Source of the DNA: Brevibacillus_H ginsengisoli
GTDB lineage: Bacteria; Bacillota; Bacilli; Brevibacillales; Brevibacillaceae
Reading direction: 5' to 3'
Assembly (NCBI RefSeq): GCF_050113715.1
Contig: NZ_JBNJQR010000014.1
Coordinates: 1-64,000, forward strand
DNA length: 64,000 bases
The translations under genes were made by a program, and so were the position numbers. Below the pieces are notes generated by a model. The model did not search any database. It was not told the origin of the DNA and worked only from the letters and a program-made list of their open reading frames with translations. Of this stretch, positions 6,513 to 15,494 are shown piece after piece (positions within the stretch are counted from its first letter, which is position 1; each line of letters begins with the position of its first letter).

Positions 6513-8234
6513 CTATGGGGAAGCTGATTCTTGGATTAACTGTTGAAGGCGGTCTGTTGGATGTAGGGTAGGTATATGCTTTTTAAATATGGCTTCTTGG
6601 TAGACCTTATGTTTTTCTTCCTCTAACTGCTTCGGAATCTGCAAAACGCGCTCATTATCTCCAGCCAAATGCAAGGCTTCTGCGTACAACTCGTAATTGT
6701 CCACTAATCTTGGTTGCAGTAAGATTAACTGCTCCGCCATTTCAACTGCTCGCCTATCAGTCATCAATTGAAGCGAGCTATATACATATGGAGGATAAAA
6801 ACGCAGGTCTTCGTGATCTTCTTTTATTCCCCCACCTAAATAATACAGACTCTTTTGCCAATCTTCGGGCTTTTGGGTTCGTTTAGCCTTCTCAAGAAAT
6901 GCCCGCCCGAGCAACAGCGCCCGATCTTTTGACGGAATACACCATTCAGGCAGTTGTTCATATTTCAGAACCGTTCGGACATTTCCTTCAGCCAATGCAG
7001 CTTCACCTTTTACCACAAGACCTTCACGGTACCCTGCAATAACTCCACTTACTATCATGAACGTGCCAATGAACATCACAACACCTCGGGAAATAACCAA
7101 ATCTCCCTCTCCACCCGTCTGTAAAACCACTCTTCTGACAACCAAATAAAACAAAACCGCACAGAATAAGGCTGGAAAAGAGAGAATAAAATCGAGTGTT
7201 GAATACACAACAACCGCAATCGTAGACAGCCAGATGGACTGCATATCTGTTGGAACCTGCTTGTTCGAGCATTTGCGAATGATTGAATAATCGCGGATCA
7301 TAACCCAGATGAATACACCCCACGCAAGTAGAGCAAGAATCCCGCCTTCCAGCCATAGTTGCAGTACATGATTATGGATATGTCGTACAGAATAGAGGGC
7401 CGTCTGATATTGATACTGAAGTTTATCCCAACCCTCTGCCCCAACGCCTAACAACGGATGATCCAGAGCAATTCTAAGTGCGTCCCAATCATAGGTCAGA
7501 CGAATTCTAAGAGAAGATGTTTGTGTCAGTTCTTGCCATAACTCCTCCAAGAAAAATCGTACACTCACTATAAGTAAGCTAAGTGCAGCTAAGATTCCAT
7601 AGCAGATACGCCTTACAACTCGCGTGCTTTCCTGACCGGATAAGATCCAGGTTTGCCATATTACACTGACTAGAGTTATTCCCCACGCGATTCTTGCACC
7701 CGTCGCTAAAAGGGAAGCAAGAAAGAAGATGAACAAGGCAATCGATACCCAGCGTTTCTTCTGATCTTCGGAGAAAAGTTGAGGAAAAGTAAAAATAATC
7801 GCCATCATACACAGGGCAGCCACAAGATTGGCATAGTCAAAAACAGATTCAAGTAATCCATCCGAACGAATCAGCCAACCTAATAGGAGAAGGGCACAGA
7901 CGTTCCACAGATACACCCGGTACCATTTCATCACATCATCAAAGCTTTTGACCACTTGAACGCCAGAAATAACAAAAGCACAGACCAGTATCAATTTTAT
8001 TAGTGAGATCAGGCTAGCATTGGTCGGGTATATGATTAGCGACAAACCGTATCCCAATAGAAACAACCCTAGAATACTCCCCTCAACTTTCGGAACATAA
8101 ATGGAAGCTTTTATTCGCGCGAGATAGAAAAACAAGATTCCCAGAAGCGCTAAATAGAAGCAAGACTCCCACCCCCAAAACAAGCCTTGTACCCAGAAAC
8201 CAAGGCAGCTAAGACCTATGTATCCCCAATTCAT
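6513..8234 (-). CDS. O-antigen ligase / Wzy polymerase-like membrane protein with TPR-like tail
   Basis: This 573-aa protein has about ten or eleven transmembrane helices in its first 420 residues, then a soluble C-terminal part (about 430-573) with helical, TPR-like composition. The Wzy_C signature is visible as HPLLGVGAEGW followed by HIHNHVLQLWLEGG, in the large extracytoplasmic loop that carries catalytic residues in O-antigen ligases and polymerases. It probably transfers or polymerises an undecaprenyl-linked glycan or a related cell-surface polymer, but the substrate is unknown. No other polysaccharide genes are nearby. It lies 69 nt upstream of cwlD on the same strand. ATG at 8234 and TTG at 8237 are both possible, with AAAGGAG about 10 nt upstream. 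Confidence 0.8.
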   Translation of the reverse strand: MNWGYIGLSCLGFWVQGLFWGWESCFYLALLGILFFYLARIKASIYVPKVEGSILGLFLLGYGLSLIIYPTNASLISLIKLILVCAFVISGVQVVKSFDDVMKWYRVYLWNVCALLLLGWLIRSDGLLESVFDYANLVAALCMMAIIFTFPQLFSEDQKKRWVSIALFIFFLASLLATGARIAWGITLVSVIWQTWILSGQESTRVVRRICYGILAALSLLIVSVRFFLEELWQELTQTSSLRIRLTYDWDALRIALDHPLLGVGAEGWDKLQYQYQTALYSVRHIHNHVLQLWLEGGILALLAWGVFIWVMIRDYSIIRKCSNKQVPTDMQSIWLSTIAVVVYSTLDFILSFPALFCAVLFYLVVRRVVLQTGGEGDLVISRGVVMFIGTFMIVSGVIAGYREGLVVKGEAALAEGNVRTVLKYEQLPEWCIPSKDRALLLGRAFLEKAKRTQKPEDWQKSLYYLGGGIKEDHEDLRFYPPYVYSSLQLMTDRRAVEMAEQLILLQPRLVDNYELYAEALHLAGDNERVLQIPKQLEEEKHKVYQEAIFKKHIPTLHPTDRLQQLIQESASP

Positions 8235-8321
8235 CAATGTCTATTTCTCCTTTACTCTCTCCAACCGAAATAATACTGGATTCGTGAAGAAAGCTTCCCC
8301 AATCAGGAGAAGCCTTCTTTC

Positions 8322-10517
8322 CTATAGAGAAACGCTTACCTCAATTTCATCTGGTTCATTCTTTATTGCGTCATTCCATACGTCTATATCATCTAACAGT
8401 TTTTTCCACGTATAGTCATCCTCCCTAATTTTTATGTGAATGTCTTGGGGCAGGAAGGAATACTGGAGGTCATACCATTTCTGCTGATGATTTCGGGATA
8501 AATCTTTCCACTTGTAGCGTAGCGCAATCCCTTTAGAACTCTTGTTTTTCTTTCCGATGAGATAATAGTGGTCATTTTTATTACTTTCAGCAGCATGAAC
8601 TGAAAGAAAAACTTTATCCCCTTGTACAAAATAGTTGTCTGCATCTTTATCCAAGACAATGATTTTTCCAGTTGCGATATCGTATCTTTGTAAGGGTAAC
8701 CTCGACCTACCGTTTGGTCCGATGAAGTAAATGACGTTATCCGAAATTTGCAGATGTTGAGCAGCCCGCCGATCCTTCGTAGAATAAATAGTCTTTTCCT
8801 GATTACTTCCTAGATCATACAGAACAACCTTACTGAGATTATTTTCAGCCTGATTCCAGACAATTCGCTTCCCATCGAATGCCAGTTCATCTATATCCTT
8901 GTCCTCCCGTGACCACTTTGCAATCGTTAGCGGTTTTTCACCCATTCGCTGTAGTTTAATTTGCAAGTGTTCTTCGTCATCATCTTCCTCTATCCAGACG
9001 AATGTATCATTATGAACTGCAAATGATTGCATATATTTAACGTTTGATACTGGATAATCTACTTGATCATTCTTAGGATCATAACAGCCAATCCAATCTT
9101 TATGATCTTCTATCCAGTATATTTTACCTGAATCCTCCAAAAGACCATTGCCGAAGAAGCCGTAATTATCTAGAGATTGGACTAATTTTGCTACTCCCTG
9201 TCCAAAATCAATTCGATATAAGCCATACGTGTTCGAATATGGATTGTCATTTTCATCATCAGTGGCAGATTCGTCTCTTTTAATTGCATAGCCAAGTGCA
9301 TACAAATCCTTGCCAACAAATTTGGCGGAAAACCATTTTCCTGGCACTAGATACGTACGAGAATCAGTTAGTTTCTTATACTTGAGTTCTGAAGACCACC
9401 CATCTTCGGACCATGCCAAATATTCAGGTGAGGAGACAATAAAACTGGCTCCATACGATAAATGGCCATGAATTCCGGCAACATATTTAGAATTGATGAA
9501 TTCCGGCTGGTATTTCTTTAAGGATTCAGCGTTAAAATTACTGGACAATTGATGATAATTGATCAAATAGACTTGAAGCTTGGAATCATCTTCGGAGGCA
9601 ATAGCTATTTTGCCGTTAAATACTTCAGCAGATCGAAATGCAGACCATAACTCCTGAGTAAGCTCAGGGGATACCTCGTGTAAAGGAAGTACGGAAACGT
9701 GCTTATCCTCGAAGGAATAGGTTGCTAGACCTTCTTTTTCCAACCAGTATGTGTACGTATCATCCATACCGAGTAGTTCTGTTTTTTTAGGTTGGTCTGT
9801 AAGCTTGTAGTATCCTGGATTTGTTTGAGGATCCGATAGATAAATATTTTTCGCCTTTTCCCAGCCTAGATATTTATCAGTAGAAGCCCAGTCTTTAACT
9901 CTTCCATATTCATAATCATGAATTTTAAAAGATCGGAGGTACTCTTTACGGTTTTGCTGATCAAATTTGTAAAATGAATCAAGCGTAGCGCCAAAAGAAG
10001 CATTTGAGCTTAATTCTTTTGATTCTACATTGTATTTGTATGTAGTTTTTACCCCGTTACAAATTTCCTCCCACGTAATATAGGGATAGGTTATCTGCAG
10101 ATTTCTAAGGGTCATTTCGTTATAATCTTTAATGACTTTCTTCTTTCCATCCATTTTATAAAACAAGCGGAAATGATCGAAATCTGTATTCAGAGATTCT
10201 ACCCATACCTGAATTCCATCTTGTTCTACCTTTTCAATTTCGTATCCGCGAAAATCTTCAATCTGCTCTACACTTGAGCCATCGAAATGAAAAATTTCGG
10301 TATCTTTGTCTTTGTTTTCAAAAGTCCAGAGCAAACCATCCCTACCGAAATAGCGAATCTGAATGTCCTTTCCCTGCCCATTCCAGATCGATGAGATCGC
10401 CTGATCATTCTGGAGTTGCTTGATCTTTTTGGTCTTCGCAAATACAGGTGAACCCGTCATCATGATGAGAGTAATAATACAGAATAGCATGAAGCACCGA
10501 CGAAAAATCCTCCTCAA
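8322..10517 (-). CDS. exported protein with beta-propeller-like repeats, function unknown
   Basis: This encodes about 731 aa: a signal peptide (basic MRRIFRR, hydrophobic core, probable cleavage after SPVFA) and then a long secreted domain. Repeated blocks of the type IYWIEDH, FVWIEED, IVWNQAE and IYFIGPN suggest a TolB-like or related beta-propeller, rich in Asp, Lys, Trp and Tyr. No catalytic motif is evident. TTG at 10517 is chosen because GGGGGG lies 6 nt upstream and the product then begins with a proper signal peptide; the GTG at 10562 lies upstream of the expected transcription start. It is first in an apparent operon with the O-antigen-ligase-like gene, cwlD and salA. A role in spore or cell-envelope assembly is inference only. 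Confidence 0.75.
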   Translation of the reverse strand: MRRIFRRCFMLFCIITLIMMTGSPVFAKTKKIKQLQNDQAISSIWNGQGKDIQIRYFGRDGLLWTFENKDKDTEIFHFDGSSVEQIEDFRGYEIEKVEQDGIQVWVESLNTDFDHFRLFYKMDGKKKVIKDYNEMTLRNLQITYPYITWEEICNGVKTTYKYNVESKELSSNASFGATLDSFYKFDQQNRKEYLRSFKIHDYEYGRVKDWASTDKYLGWEKAKNIYLSDPQTNPGYYKLTDQPKKTELLGMDDTYTYWLEKEGLATYSFEDKHVSVLPLHEVSPELTQELWSAFRSAEVFNGKIAIASEDDSKLQVYLINYHQLSSNFNAESLKKYQPEFINSKYVAGIHGHLSYGASFIVSSPEYLAWSEDGWSSELKYKKLTDSRTYLVPGKWFSAKFVGKDLYALGYAIKRDESATDDENDNPYSNTYGLYRIDFGQGVAKLVQSLDNYGFFGNGLLEDSGKIYWIEDHKDWIGCYDPKNDQVDYPVSNVKYMQSFAVHNDTFVWIEEDDDEEHLQIKLQRMGEKPLTIAKWSREDKDIDELAFDGKRIVWNQAENNLSKVVLYDLGSNQEKTIYSTKDRRAAQHLQISDNVIYFIGPNGRSRLPLQRYDIATGKIIVLDKDADNYFVQGDKVFLSVHAAESNKNDHYYLIGKKNKSSKGIALRYKWKDLSRNHQQKWYDLQYSFLPQDIHIKIREDDYTWKKLLDDIDVWNDAIKNEPDEIEVSVSL

Positions 10518-10562
10518 ACTGAACCCCCCATTGTCTCTTTCTATCAATCTCTTTTTAACCAC

Positions 10563-10590
10563 ATAATACCATAACTGTATATTTCGACAA
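10563..10590 (-). promoter_or_regulatory. candidate promoter of the propeller/ligase/cwlD/salA unit
   Basis: The -35 box is TTGTCG (10585-10590) and the -10 box TATTAT (10563-10568), with a 16-nt spacer and an extended TGG before the -10. It lies just after the rpsI terminator. Confidence 0.5.
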
Positions 10591-10614
10591 TATCTAACAG
10601 ACTACAGGATAAAA

Positions 10615-10650
10615 TAAAAAACCCCTGCCTCCCAAAGGAGACAAGGGTTT
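10615..10650 (-). terminator. terminator of rplM-rpsI
   Basis: The minus strand folds into AAACCCTTGTCTCC/GGAGGCAGGGGTTT (one mismatch region) with a TTTG loop and a T-run, directly after rpsI. Confidence 0.88.
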
Positions 10651-10661
10651 GATAAACAAAA

Positions 10662-11054
10662 TTAACGTTTGGAGAACTGTGGAGCGCGACGAGCAGCTTT
10701 AAGACCGTATTTTTTACGTTCTTTCATACGTGGGTCACGAGTTAAGAAACCAGCACGTTTCAAAGCGCCACGAAGTTCTGGATCAGCTTTCAAAAGGGCA
10801 CGTGCTACACCGTGACGGATTGCACCAGCTTGACCTGTAGTACCGCCACCAGCAACGTTAACCAATACATCGTAACGACCAAGAGTTTCAGTCAAAACGA
10901 GTGGTTGTTTTACGATCAATTTCAAAGTATCTAAACCAAAGTAGTTATCCATTTCACGCTTGTTGATCACAATGCGACCTTCACCTGGAACCAAGCGAAC
11001 GCGTGCTACGGAGTGTTTACGACGACCTGTACCGTAGTATTGTACTTGTGCCAC
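10662..11054 (-). CDS. rpsI: 30S ribosomal protein S9 (uS9)
   Basis: This is 130 aa, the usual length. The N-terminal YYGTGRRKHSVARVRL and the extended C-terminal tail ending APQFSKR are diagnostic; the basic tail reaches into the 30S P site and touches tRNA. It follows rplM by 21 nt, the near-universal L13-S9 pair, and has a GGGAGG site upstream. The terminator immediately downstream closes this two-gene operon, separating it from the accessory genes that follow. Confidence 0.98.
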   Translation of the reverse strand: MAQVQYYGTGRRKHSVARVRLVPGEGRIVINKREMDNYFGLDTLKLIVKQPLVLTETLGRYDVLVNVAGGGTTGQAGAIRHGVARALLKADPELRGALKRAGFLTRDPRMKERKKYGLKAARRAPQFSKR

Positions 11055-11075
11055 GAGTCATTTCCTCCCTTTTAA

Positions 11076-11513
11076 TTAACCACGAATTTGCCAAGCTTCT
11101 GGCTTTTGTGCTTCATGTGGATGTTCAGTACCAGCGTATACTTTCAGCTTCGTGAACATTTGACGTCCCAAGCTGTTTTTAGGCAACATACCTTTAACTG
11201 CTAGTTCGAACATACGATCTGGGCGCTTATTCAACATATCACCAGCAGTAGTTGCTTTCAAACCACCTGGATACAGGGAGTGAGTGTAGTAGATTTTGTC
11301 GGTAAGCTTTTTACCAGTCAATTTGATCTTGTCAGCGTTGATTACGATTACGAAATCACCAGTGTCAACGTGTGGAGTATATTCAGGCTTTAATTTACCG
11401 CGCAGAATGGAAGCTACTTCGCTTGCAAGACGACCAAGAGTTTGGCCTTCAGCATCAACGATGTACCATTTACGCTCAACTTGAAGCGGTTTCGCCATAT
11501 ATGTGGTACGCAT
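11076..11513 (-). CDS. rplM: 50S ribosomal protein L13 (uL13)
   Basis: This is 145 aa beginning MRTTYMAKP, matching Bacillales L13 in length and start, with AGGAGGG 7 nt upstream. Recognisable segments include RKWYIVDAEGQTLGRLAS near the N-terminus and the MLPKNSLGR motif. It is an early 50S assembly protein that binds 23S rRNA. It is transcribed from its own promoter through a leader of about 170 nt that probably contains an L13 autoregulatory element. Confidence 0.98.
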   Translation of the reverse strand: MRTTYMAKPLQVERKWYIVDAEGQTLGRLASEVASILRGKLKPEYTPHVDTGDFVIVINADKIKLTGKKLTDKIYYTHSLYPGGLKATTAGDMLNKRPDRMFELAVKGMLPKNSLGRQMFTKLKVYAGTEHPHEAQKPEAWQIRG

Positions 11514-11640
11514 TTTTGTCCCTCCTAAATAATTGCCCGTTACATTTAGTCAAAGGAGAGTTGCAACGGTAATCAACCTCTCCAGGTGTGTCAAATAAAA
11601 AGCACTACATTTTTGTTTCAAATCGTTCCTTTTATCTTTC
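11514..11640 (-). promoter_or_regulatory. rplM 5' leader, candidate L13 leader element
   Basis: The untranslated leader contains a GGAGAG/CTCTCC hairpin (about 11556-11584 region) shortly before the rplM ribosome site. L13 leaders are known in Firmicutes at this position; I assign it by position and hairpin, not by covariance. Confidence 0.4.
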
Positions 11641-11689
11641 AATCCCGGGGCTAGAGTGGGGCTAGCGGGTATGAAAAATACCAAGAAAT

Positions 11690-11718
11690 ATCGTACTATA
11701 AATTACAGCCATAGTCAA
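11690..11718 (-). promoter_or_regulatory. sigma-A promoter of rplM-rpsI
   Basis: The -35 box is TTGACT (11713-11718) and the -10 box TACGAT (11690-11695), with a 17-nt spacer. It lies directly after the truA stop codon and makes rplM-rpsI independent of the ECF/truA genes. Confidence 0.75.
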
Positions 11719-11738
11719 GAGACTACAAAAAAATGAAT

Positions 11739-12473
11739 TCAGTAAAATACTTCCCACATGGTTAAGCCTTTGGCTGGAGCGGTCAAACCGGCCATTTCAC
11801 GATTACAAGCTGCCAGAATGCTCGGAATTGTATCCGGATCACGTCTTCCTTGGCCCACCTCTATCAGCGTGCCTGCAATGATTCTCACCATGTTATAGAG
11901 AAACCCATTCCCTCGGCAAATGATCCAGACCAGATTCTGATCACGTTCCACACGCACATCAAAAATCGTCCGAATCTTGTCCTCCACATGAGTCTTCGCA
12001 GAGCAAAAAGAAGTGAAGTCATGTTCCCCAATCAAATGGGATGCTGCCCGCTGCATTCTCTCACAATCCAACAGCATTCGTATATGTTCGGCATAGCGAT
12101 GTCGAAACAGATCAGGTACTGTTCCGTTATCAATACAATAGCGGTATTCTTTAGCTTTGACATCAAACCGCGAATGGAACTCCTGTTCTACTTCCTCTAC
12201 CGATTGAATGATGATTGCATCTGGCAATTGATTGTTTAAGATAAAACGCCATTTATCTATCGGAATGGTACTCTCTGTATCAAAGTGAAAGACTTGGCCC
12301 CTAGCATGCACGCCCGCGTCTGTACGACCTGAACCGGCGATCGAAATTGCCTGTCCCGTCACTCGCTGCAGGACCGCCTCTATTTCCCCCTGAATGGTAA
12401 CCTGATCAGGCTGAATTTGGAATCCGGAGTAGTCTGTCCCATCATAGGCAACCATACACTTTAATCGCTTCAT
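11739..12473 (-). CDS. truA: tRNA pseudouridine(38-40) synthase TruA
   Basis: This 244-aa enzyme converts uridines 38-40 of the tRNA anticodon arm to pseudouridine. The catalytic aspartate is in GRTDAGVHA (about residue 55), and the N-terminal YDGTDYSGFQIQP and C-terminal NMVRIIAGTL motifs are typical. ATG at 12473 is chosen because it overlaps the ecfT stop as ATGA, giving tight translational coupling; a longer frame would start inside ecfT. It is the last gene of the ecfA1-ecfA2-ecfT-truA group, the same order as B. subtilis. Confidence 0.96.
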   Translation of the reverse strand: MKRLKCMVAYDGTDYSGFQIQPDQVTIQGEIEAVLQRVTGQAISIAGSGRTDAGVHARGQVFHFDTESTIPIDKWRFILNNQLPDAIIIQSVEEVEQEFHSRFDVKAKEYRYCIDNGTVPDLFRHRYAEHIRMLLDCERMQRAASHLIGEHDFTSFCSAKTHVEDKIRTIFDVRVERDQNLVWIICRGNGFLYNMVRIIAGTLIEVGQGRRDPDTIPSILAACNREMAGLTAPAKGLTMWEVFY

Positions 12474-13273
12474 GTCCTTACCCACCCTATCACCACGGTT
12501 AAAACTAGACAAAGGAGCAGTAAAACACCGTCGTTTCTGGTAAATCGCAATTGTTTCAAACGAGTACGATGATCCCCTCCATGATATCCACGCGCCTCCA
12601 TGGCGAGCGCCAATTCCTCCGCACGTCGAAAAGCGCTGATAAACAAGGGAATGATAATCGGCAGCATATTCTTGACTCGCTGCAGGATGTTTCCCGTCTC
12701 AAAATCCGCACCCCGAGCCATCTGAGCCTTCATGATCTTTTCCGTCTCTTCCAGCAGTGTAGGGATGAACCGCAAAGCAATAGAAAGCATCAATGCCATT
12801 TCATGAACAGGCACACGCAGTTTCTTTAACGGAGCAAATAGTCGTTCTAATCCGTCCGTCAAATCCATGGGAGCAGTCGTTAACGTGAGGATTGAGCTAA
12901 CCAGTACAAGCAGGGTCAGTCGAATCGACATATAAATCGCCTGTCTTACCCCTTCTTCTTCGATACTGATCCAATGCCATTGAAAATAAACAGTACCGCC
13001 TTTGGTCGTAAGCAAATGGATGATAACCGTAAATACGATCAACCACCATACCGGCTTCAACCCGTTAATAATATATTTTCCAGATATTCTCGAAAGACCA
13101 ATGACTCCAGCAATAAATAAAAGTAATATTCCATAACTGACAGGGTTATTGGCTAAAAAAACGATAAACGCAAACAAGATCGTAAACAGGAGCTTACTGC
13201 GGGGATCCAAGCGATGAACGAAGGAGTTCCCAGGTACATACTGACCGATCGCAAAATTCTGCAGGATACTCAT
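12470..13273 (-). CDS. ecfT: ECF transporter transmembrane subunit EcfT
   Basis: This 267-aa membrane protein is the shared transmembrane scaffold of the energy-coupling-factor vitamin importers. It has several hydrophobic helices plus the cytoplasmic coupling helices carrying the two Ala-Arg-Gly type motifs (ARG in AQMARGADF, and EARGYHGG) that dock on the ATPases. It overlaps both neighbours by 4 nt (ATGA). Different substrate-binding S components, encoded elsewhere, pair with this EcfA1A2T module. Confidence 0.95.
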   Translation of the reverse strand: MSILQNFAIGQYVPGNSFVHRLDPRSKLLFTILFAFIVFLANNPVSYGILLLFIAGVIGLSRISGKYIINGLKPVWWLIVFTVIIHLLTTKGGTVYFQWHWISIEEEGVRQAIYMSIRLTLLVLVSSILTLTTAPMDLTDGLERLFAPLKKLRVPVHEMALMLSIALRFIPTLLEETEKIMKAQMARGADFETGNILQRVKNMLPIIIPLFISAFRRAEELALAMEARGYHGGDHRTRLKQLRFTRNDGVLLLLCLVLTVVIGWVRT

Positions 13274-14148
13274 CTAAGAGCCTCCTTAGACCCAAGGATC
13301 TTCTTCACCAAATAGGCTTCCAGATCTTCTTCCTTGTATAACGTAAGGAGAATCTGCTCAGACGCTGGCAGCCGCTGGTTCAGTTCTTGGATGAGCTGGA
13401 CCGTTTCCGGCACATCCAGGGATAATTGCCGAAGGGTATCAACCTCTGCAAAAACCTCCTCGGGCTTTCCTTGCATGGCCACTCTCCCATGAGACATCAC
13501 GATCAAATAGTCCGCGTAACGGGATACTTCCTCCATACTGTGCGTAACCAGCACGGTCGTCATCTCTCGTTCCCGATGAATTCGATAGATTCCCTCCAGG
13601 ATGGCTTTGCGCCCCGCAGGATCCAATCCAGCAGTTGGCTCATCCAGCACTAATACACTTGGTTGAAGTGCTAATACCCCAGCTATCGCTACTCTTCGCA
13701 TCTGCCCACCACTCAAGTGAAATGGAGACAAATCCTTCACCTGTTCATAGGATAGCCCAACAATCGACAGAGCTTCTCTCACCCGAGCTTCTACCATCTC
13801 GGGAGGCAATTGCTGATTGGCGGGACCAAACCCTACGTCTTTCGCGATGGTTTCCTCAAACAACTGATGCTCGGGATATTGAAAGACCAATCCCACGTTC
13901 TTCCGCCACTCATTCGACTTCTTGGTGGTTGCCGTAAGTTCCAGTTCCCCCATTCGAATCGTGCCGGAAGTAGGTTTTAAGAGTCCATTCAGATGTTGGA
14001 TTAAAGTGGACTTGCCTGAACCGGTTTGCCCGATTATCCCAACAAACGCACCATGTGGAATAGTCAGTGAAACATTGGATAACGCTTCTTTTTCAAAAGG
14101 AGTATCCTTCCCATACAGATGGCTTACGTTTTCGAGAGTAATTTGCAT
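13270..14148 (-). CDS. ecfA2: ECF transporter ATPase EcfA2
   Basis: This 292-aa ABC ATPase has Walker A GQTGSGKST (about 39-47), signature LSGGQMRRV, Walker B VLVLDEPTAGLD and switch histidine VTHSMEEV. With EcfA1 it forms the ATPase heterodimer that drives EcfT. The start overlaps the end of ecfA1 by 25 nt, indicating coupled expression. All catalytic residues are present. Confidence 0.95.
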   Translation of the reverse strand: MQITLENVSHLYGKDTPFEKEALSNVSLTIPHGAFVGIIGQTGSGKSTLIQHLNGLLKPTSGTIRMGELELTATTKKSNEWRKNVGLVFQYPEHQLFEETIAKDVGFGPANQQLPPEMVEARVREALSIVGLSYEQVKDLSPFHLSGGQMRRVAIAGVLALQPSVLVLDEPTAGLDPAGRKAILEGIYRIHREREMTTVLVTHSMEEVSRYADYLIVMSHGRVAMQGKPEEVFAEVDTLRQLSLDVPETVQLIQELNQRLPASEQILLTLYKEEDLEAYLVKKILGSKEALR

Positions 14149-14975
14149 AATTCCTGAACCAGCTCCTCTCGATACAGTACCTGTTCGATCTCAACACCCT
14201 TACGTAAAAATTGGTGACGCAGCCGTACTGCCAGAGGTACTTCCAACCCTATCTCATGGATACGTTCGACGTCAGAGTAGATCTCTCTCGGTGTTCCATC
14301 CAGATATACTTTTCCCGCATTCATGACAATGACCCGATCTGACTCAAGCGTCTCTTCTGGAAAATGGGTAATATGGAGGATCGTAATCCCTTCCTCCCGA
14401 TTCAACCGATGGGCAAGGGACATGACTTCCTGTTTTCCTTGTGGATCAAGCATCGCTGTCGCCTCATCGAGGATGATCACCGAAGGTCGCATGGCAATAA
14501 TTCCAGCTATCGCTACACGCTGCTTCTGACCCCCCGACAAATGATGCGGTTGACGTTTAACGTAATCTTCCATGTGAACGGATTTCAAAGACTGCTCAAT
14601 GATTGCAGGCATTGCCTGGGGGTCAACACCAAGGTTCTCCAACCCAAAGGCCACATCGTCCTCTACGGTCACACCAACTATCTGATTATCTGGATTCTGA
14701 AACACCATGCCTACCTCGCGCCTGATTTCCCAAAGAACATTCTCGTCTTCGGTATGGAAGCCTGAAACAACCAGTGTCCCCTCTGTAGGGAGTAACAAGG
14801 CATTGATGAGCTTGGCAAAAGTAGATTTACCCGAACCATTGTGCCCGATAATAGAGATAAATGAACCACGGGTCAGATCTAGATTTAACTCGTTGAGAAC
14901 CAGCCCGCGTTCTGTTCGGTCGTGTTCGTAGCGATAGGAAAGATCTTTTGCAACCACAACTGACTCATGTTTCAT
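14124..14975 (-). CDS. ecfA1: ECF transporter ATPase EcfA1
   Basis: This ABC ATPase of about 283 aa has Walker A GHNGSGKST, signature LSGGQKQRV, Walker B VIILDEATAMLD (Ala rather than Pro after Glu, as in EcfA1 proteins) and switch histidine ITHFPEE. It pairs with EcfA2. ATG at 14975 is preferred over GTG at 14987, which lies only 2 nt from GAGG; the choice is not certain. It is first of the ECF group and follows the rplQ terminator. Confidence 0.94.
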   Translation of the reverse strand: MKHESVVVAKDLSYRYEHDRTERGLVLNELNLDLTRGSFISIIGHNGSGKSTFAKLINALLLPTEGTLVVSGFHTEDENVLWEIRREVGMVFQNPDNQIVGVTVEDDVAFGLENLGVDPQAMPAIIEQSLKSVHMEDYVKRQPHHLSGGQKQRVAIAGIIAMRPSVIILDEATAMLDPQGKQEVMSLAHRLNREEGITILHITHFPEETLESDRVIVMNAGKVYLDGTPREIYSDVERIHEIGLEVPLAVRLRHQFLRKGVEIEQVLYREELVQELCKLLSKT

Positions 14976-15005
14976 GATGCGTTTCACATCCTCGGCTGTA
15001 TGAAA

Positions 15006-15053
15006 AAGAAAAAAAGGGCACGAATCAGAATCTGTAAAAAACAGACTCTGCCC
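15006..15053 (-). terminator. terminator after rplQ
   Basis: The minus strand forms a bulged hairpin (GGGCAGAGTCTGT with ACAGATTCT...GCCC) followed by TTTTTTT. It closes the S10-spc-alpha array before the ECF genes. Confidence 0.75.
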
Positions 15054-15080
15054 TCACCCTTTTCTAGCTACAACGCACTA

Positions 15081-15440
15081 TTAAACTAATTCAAGATACG
15101 CCATTGGTGCAGCGTCGCCACGGCGAGGACCAATTTTGAGGATACGAGTGTATCCACCATTACGTTCAGCAAAACGTGGTGCGATATCATCGAACAATTT
15201 TTGAACAGCGTCGCGTCCTTCAGCGGTTGCAACTTCTTTACGCACGAAAGCAGCTACTTGACGACGAGCGTGCAAGTCACCGCGTTTAGCTAGCGTAATC
15301 ATCTTTTCAGCAATCGAACGAACTTCTTTAGCCTTCGTCTCAGTTGTCTCGATGCGTTCGTTGATGATAAGATCCGTTACCAAGTCGCGGAACAGCGCTT
15401 TACGAGCCGAGCTTCTACGACCCAATTTACGGTATGCCAT
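15081..15440 (-). CDS. rplQ: 50S ribosomal protein L17 (bL17)
   Basis: This is 119 aa with the typical start MAYRKLGRRSSARKALFRDL and a C-terminus ending RRGDAAPMAYLELV. L17 sits near the exit of the polypeptide tunnel. It follows rpoA by 54 nt, and the operon ends here at a bulged terminator. Length and sequence are ordinary for Bacillales. Confidence 0.98.
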   Translation of the reverse strand: MAYRKLGRRSSARKALFRDLVTDLIINERIETTETKAKEVRSIAEKMITLAKRGDLHARRQVAAFVRKEVATAEGRDAVQKLFDDIAPRFAERNGGYTRILKIGPRRGDAAPMAYLELV

Positions 15441-15494
15441 TGTGTTACCTCCTTTTTACTGCCAAATCAGCAACAAATGTTATGTCTAACTGCC

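Noticed and set aside
11540..11590. Second promoter (TTGACA...TACCGT) in the rplM leader
   Set aside because: The -10 box is poor and the segment forms the leader hairpin, which explains its conservation better.
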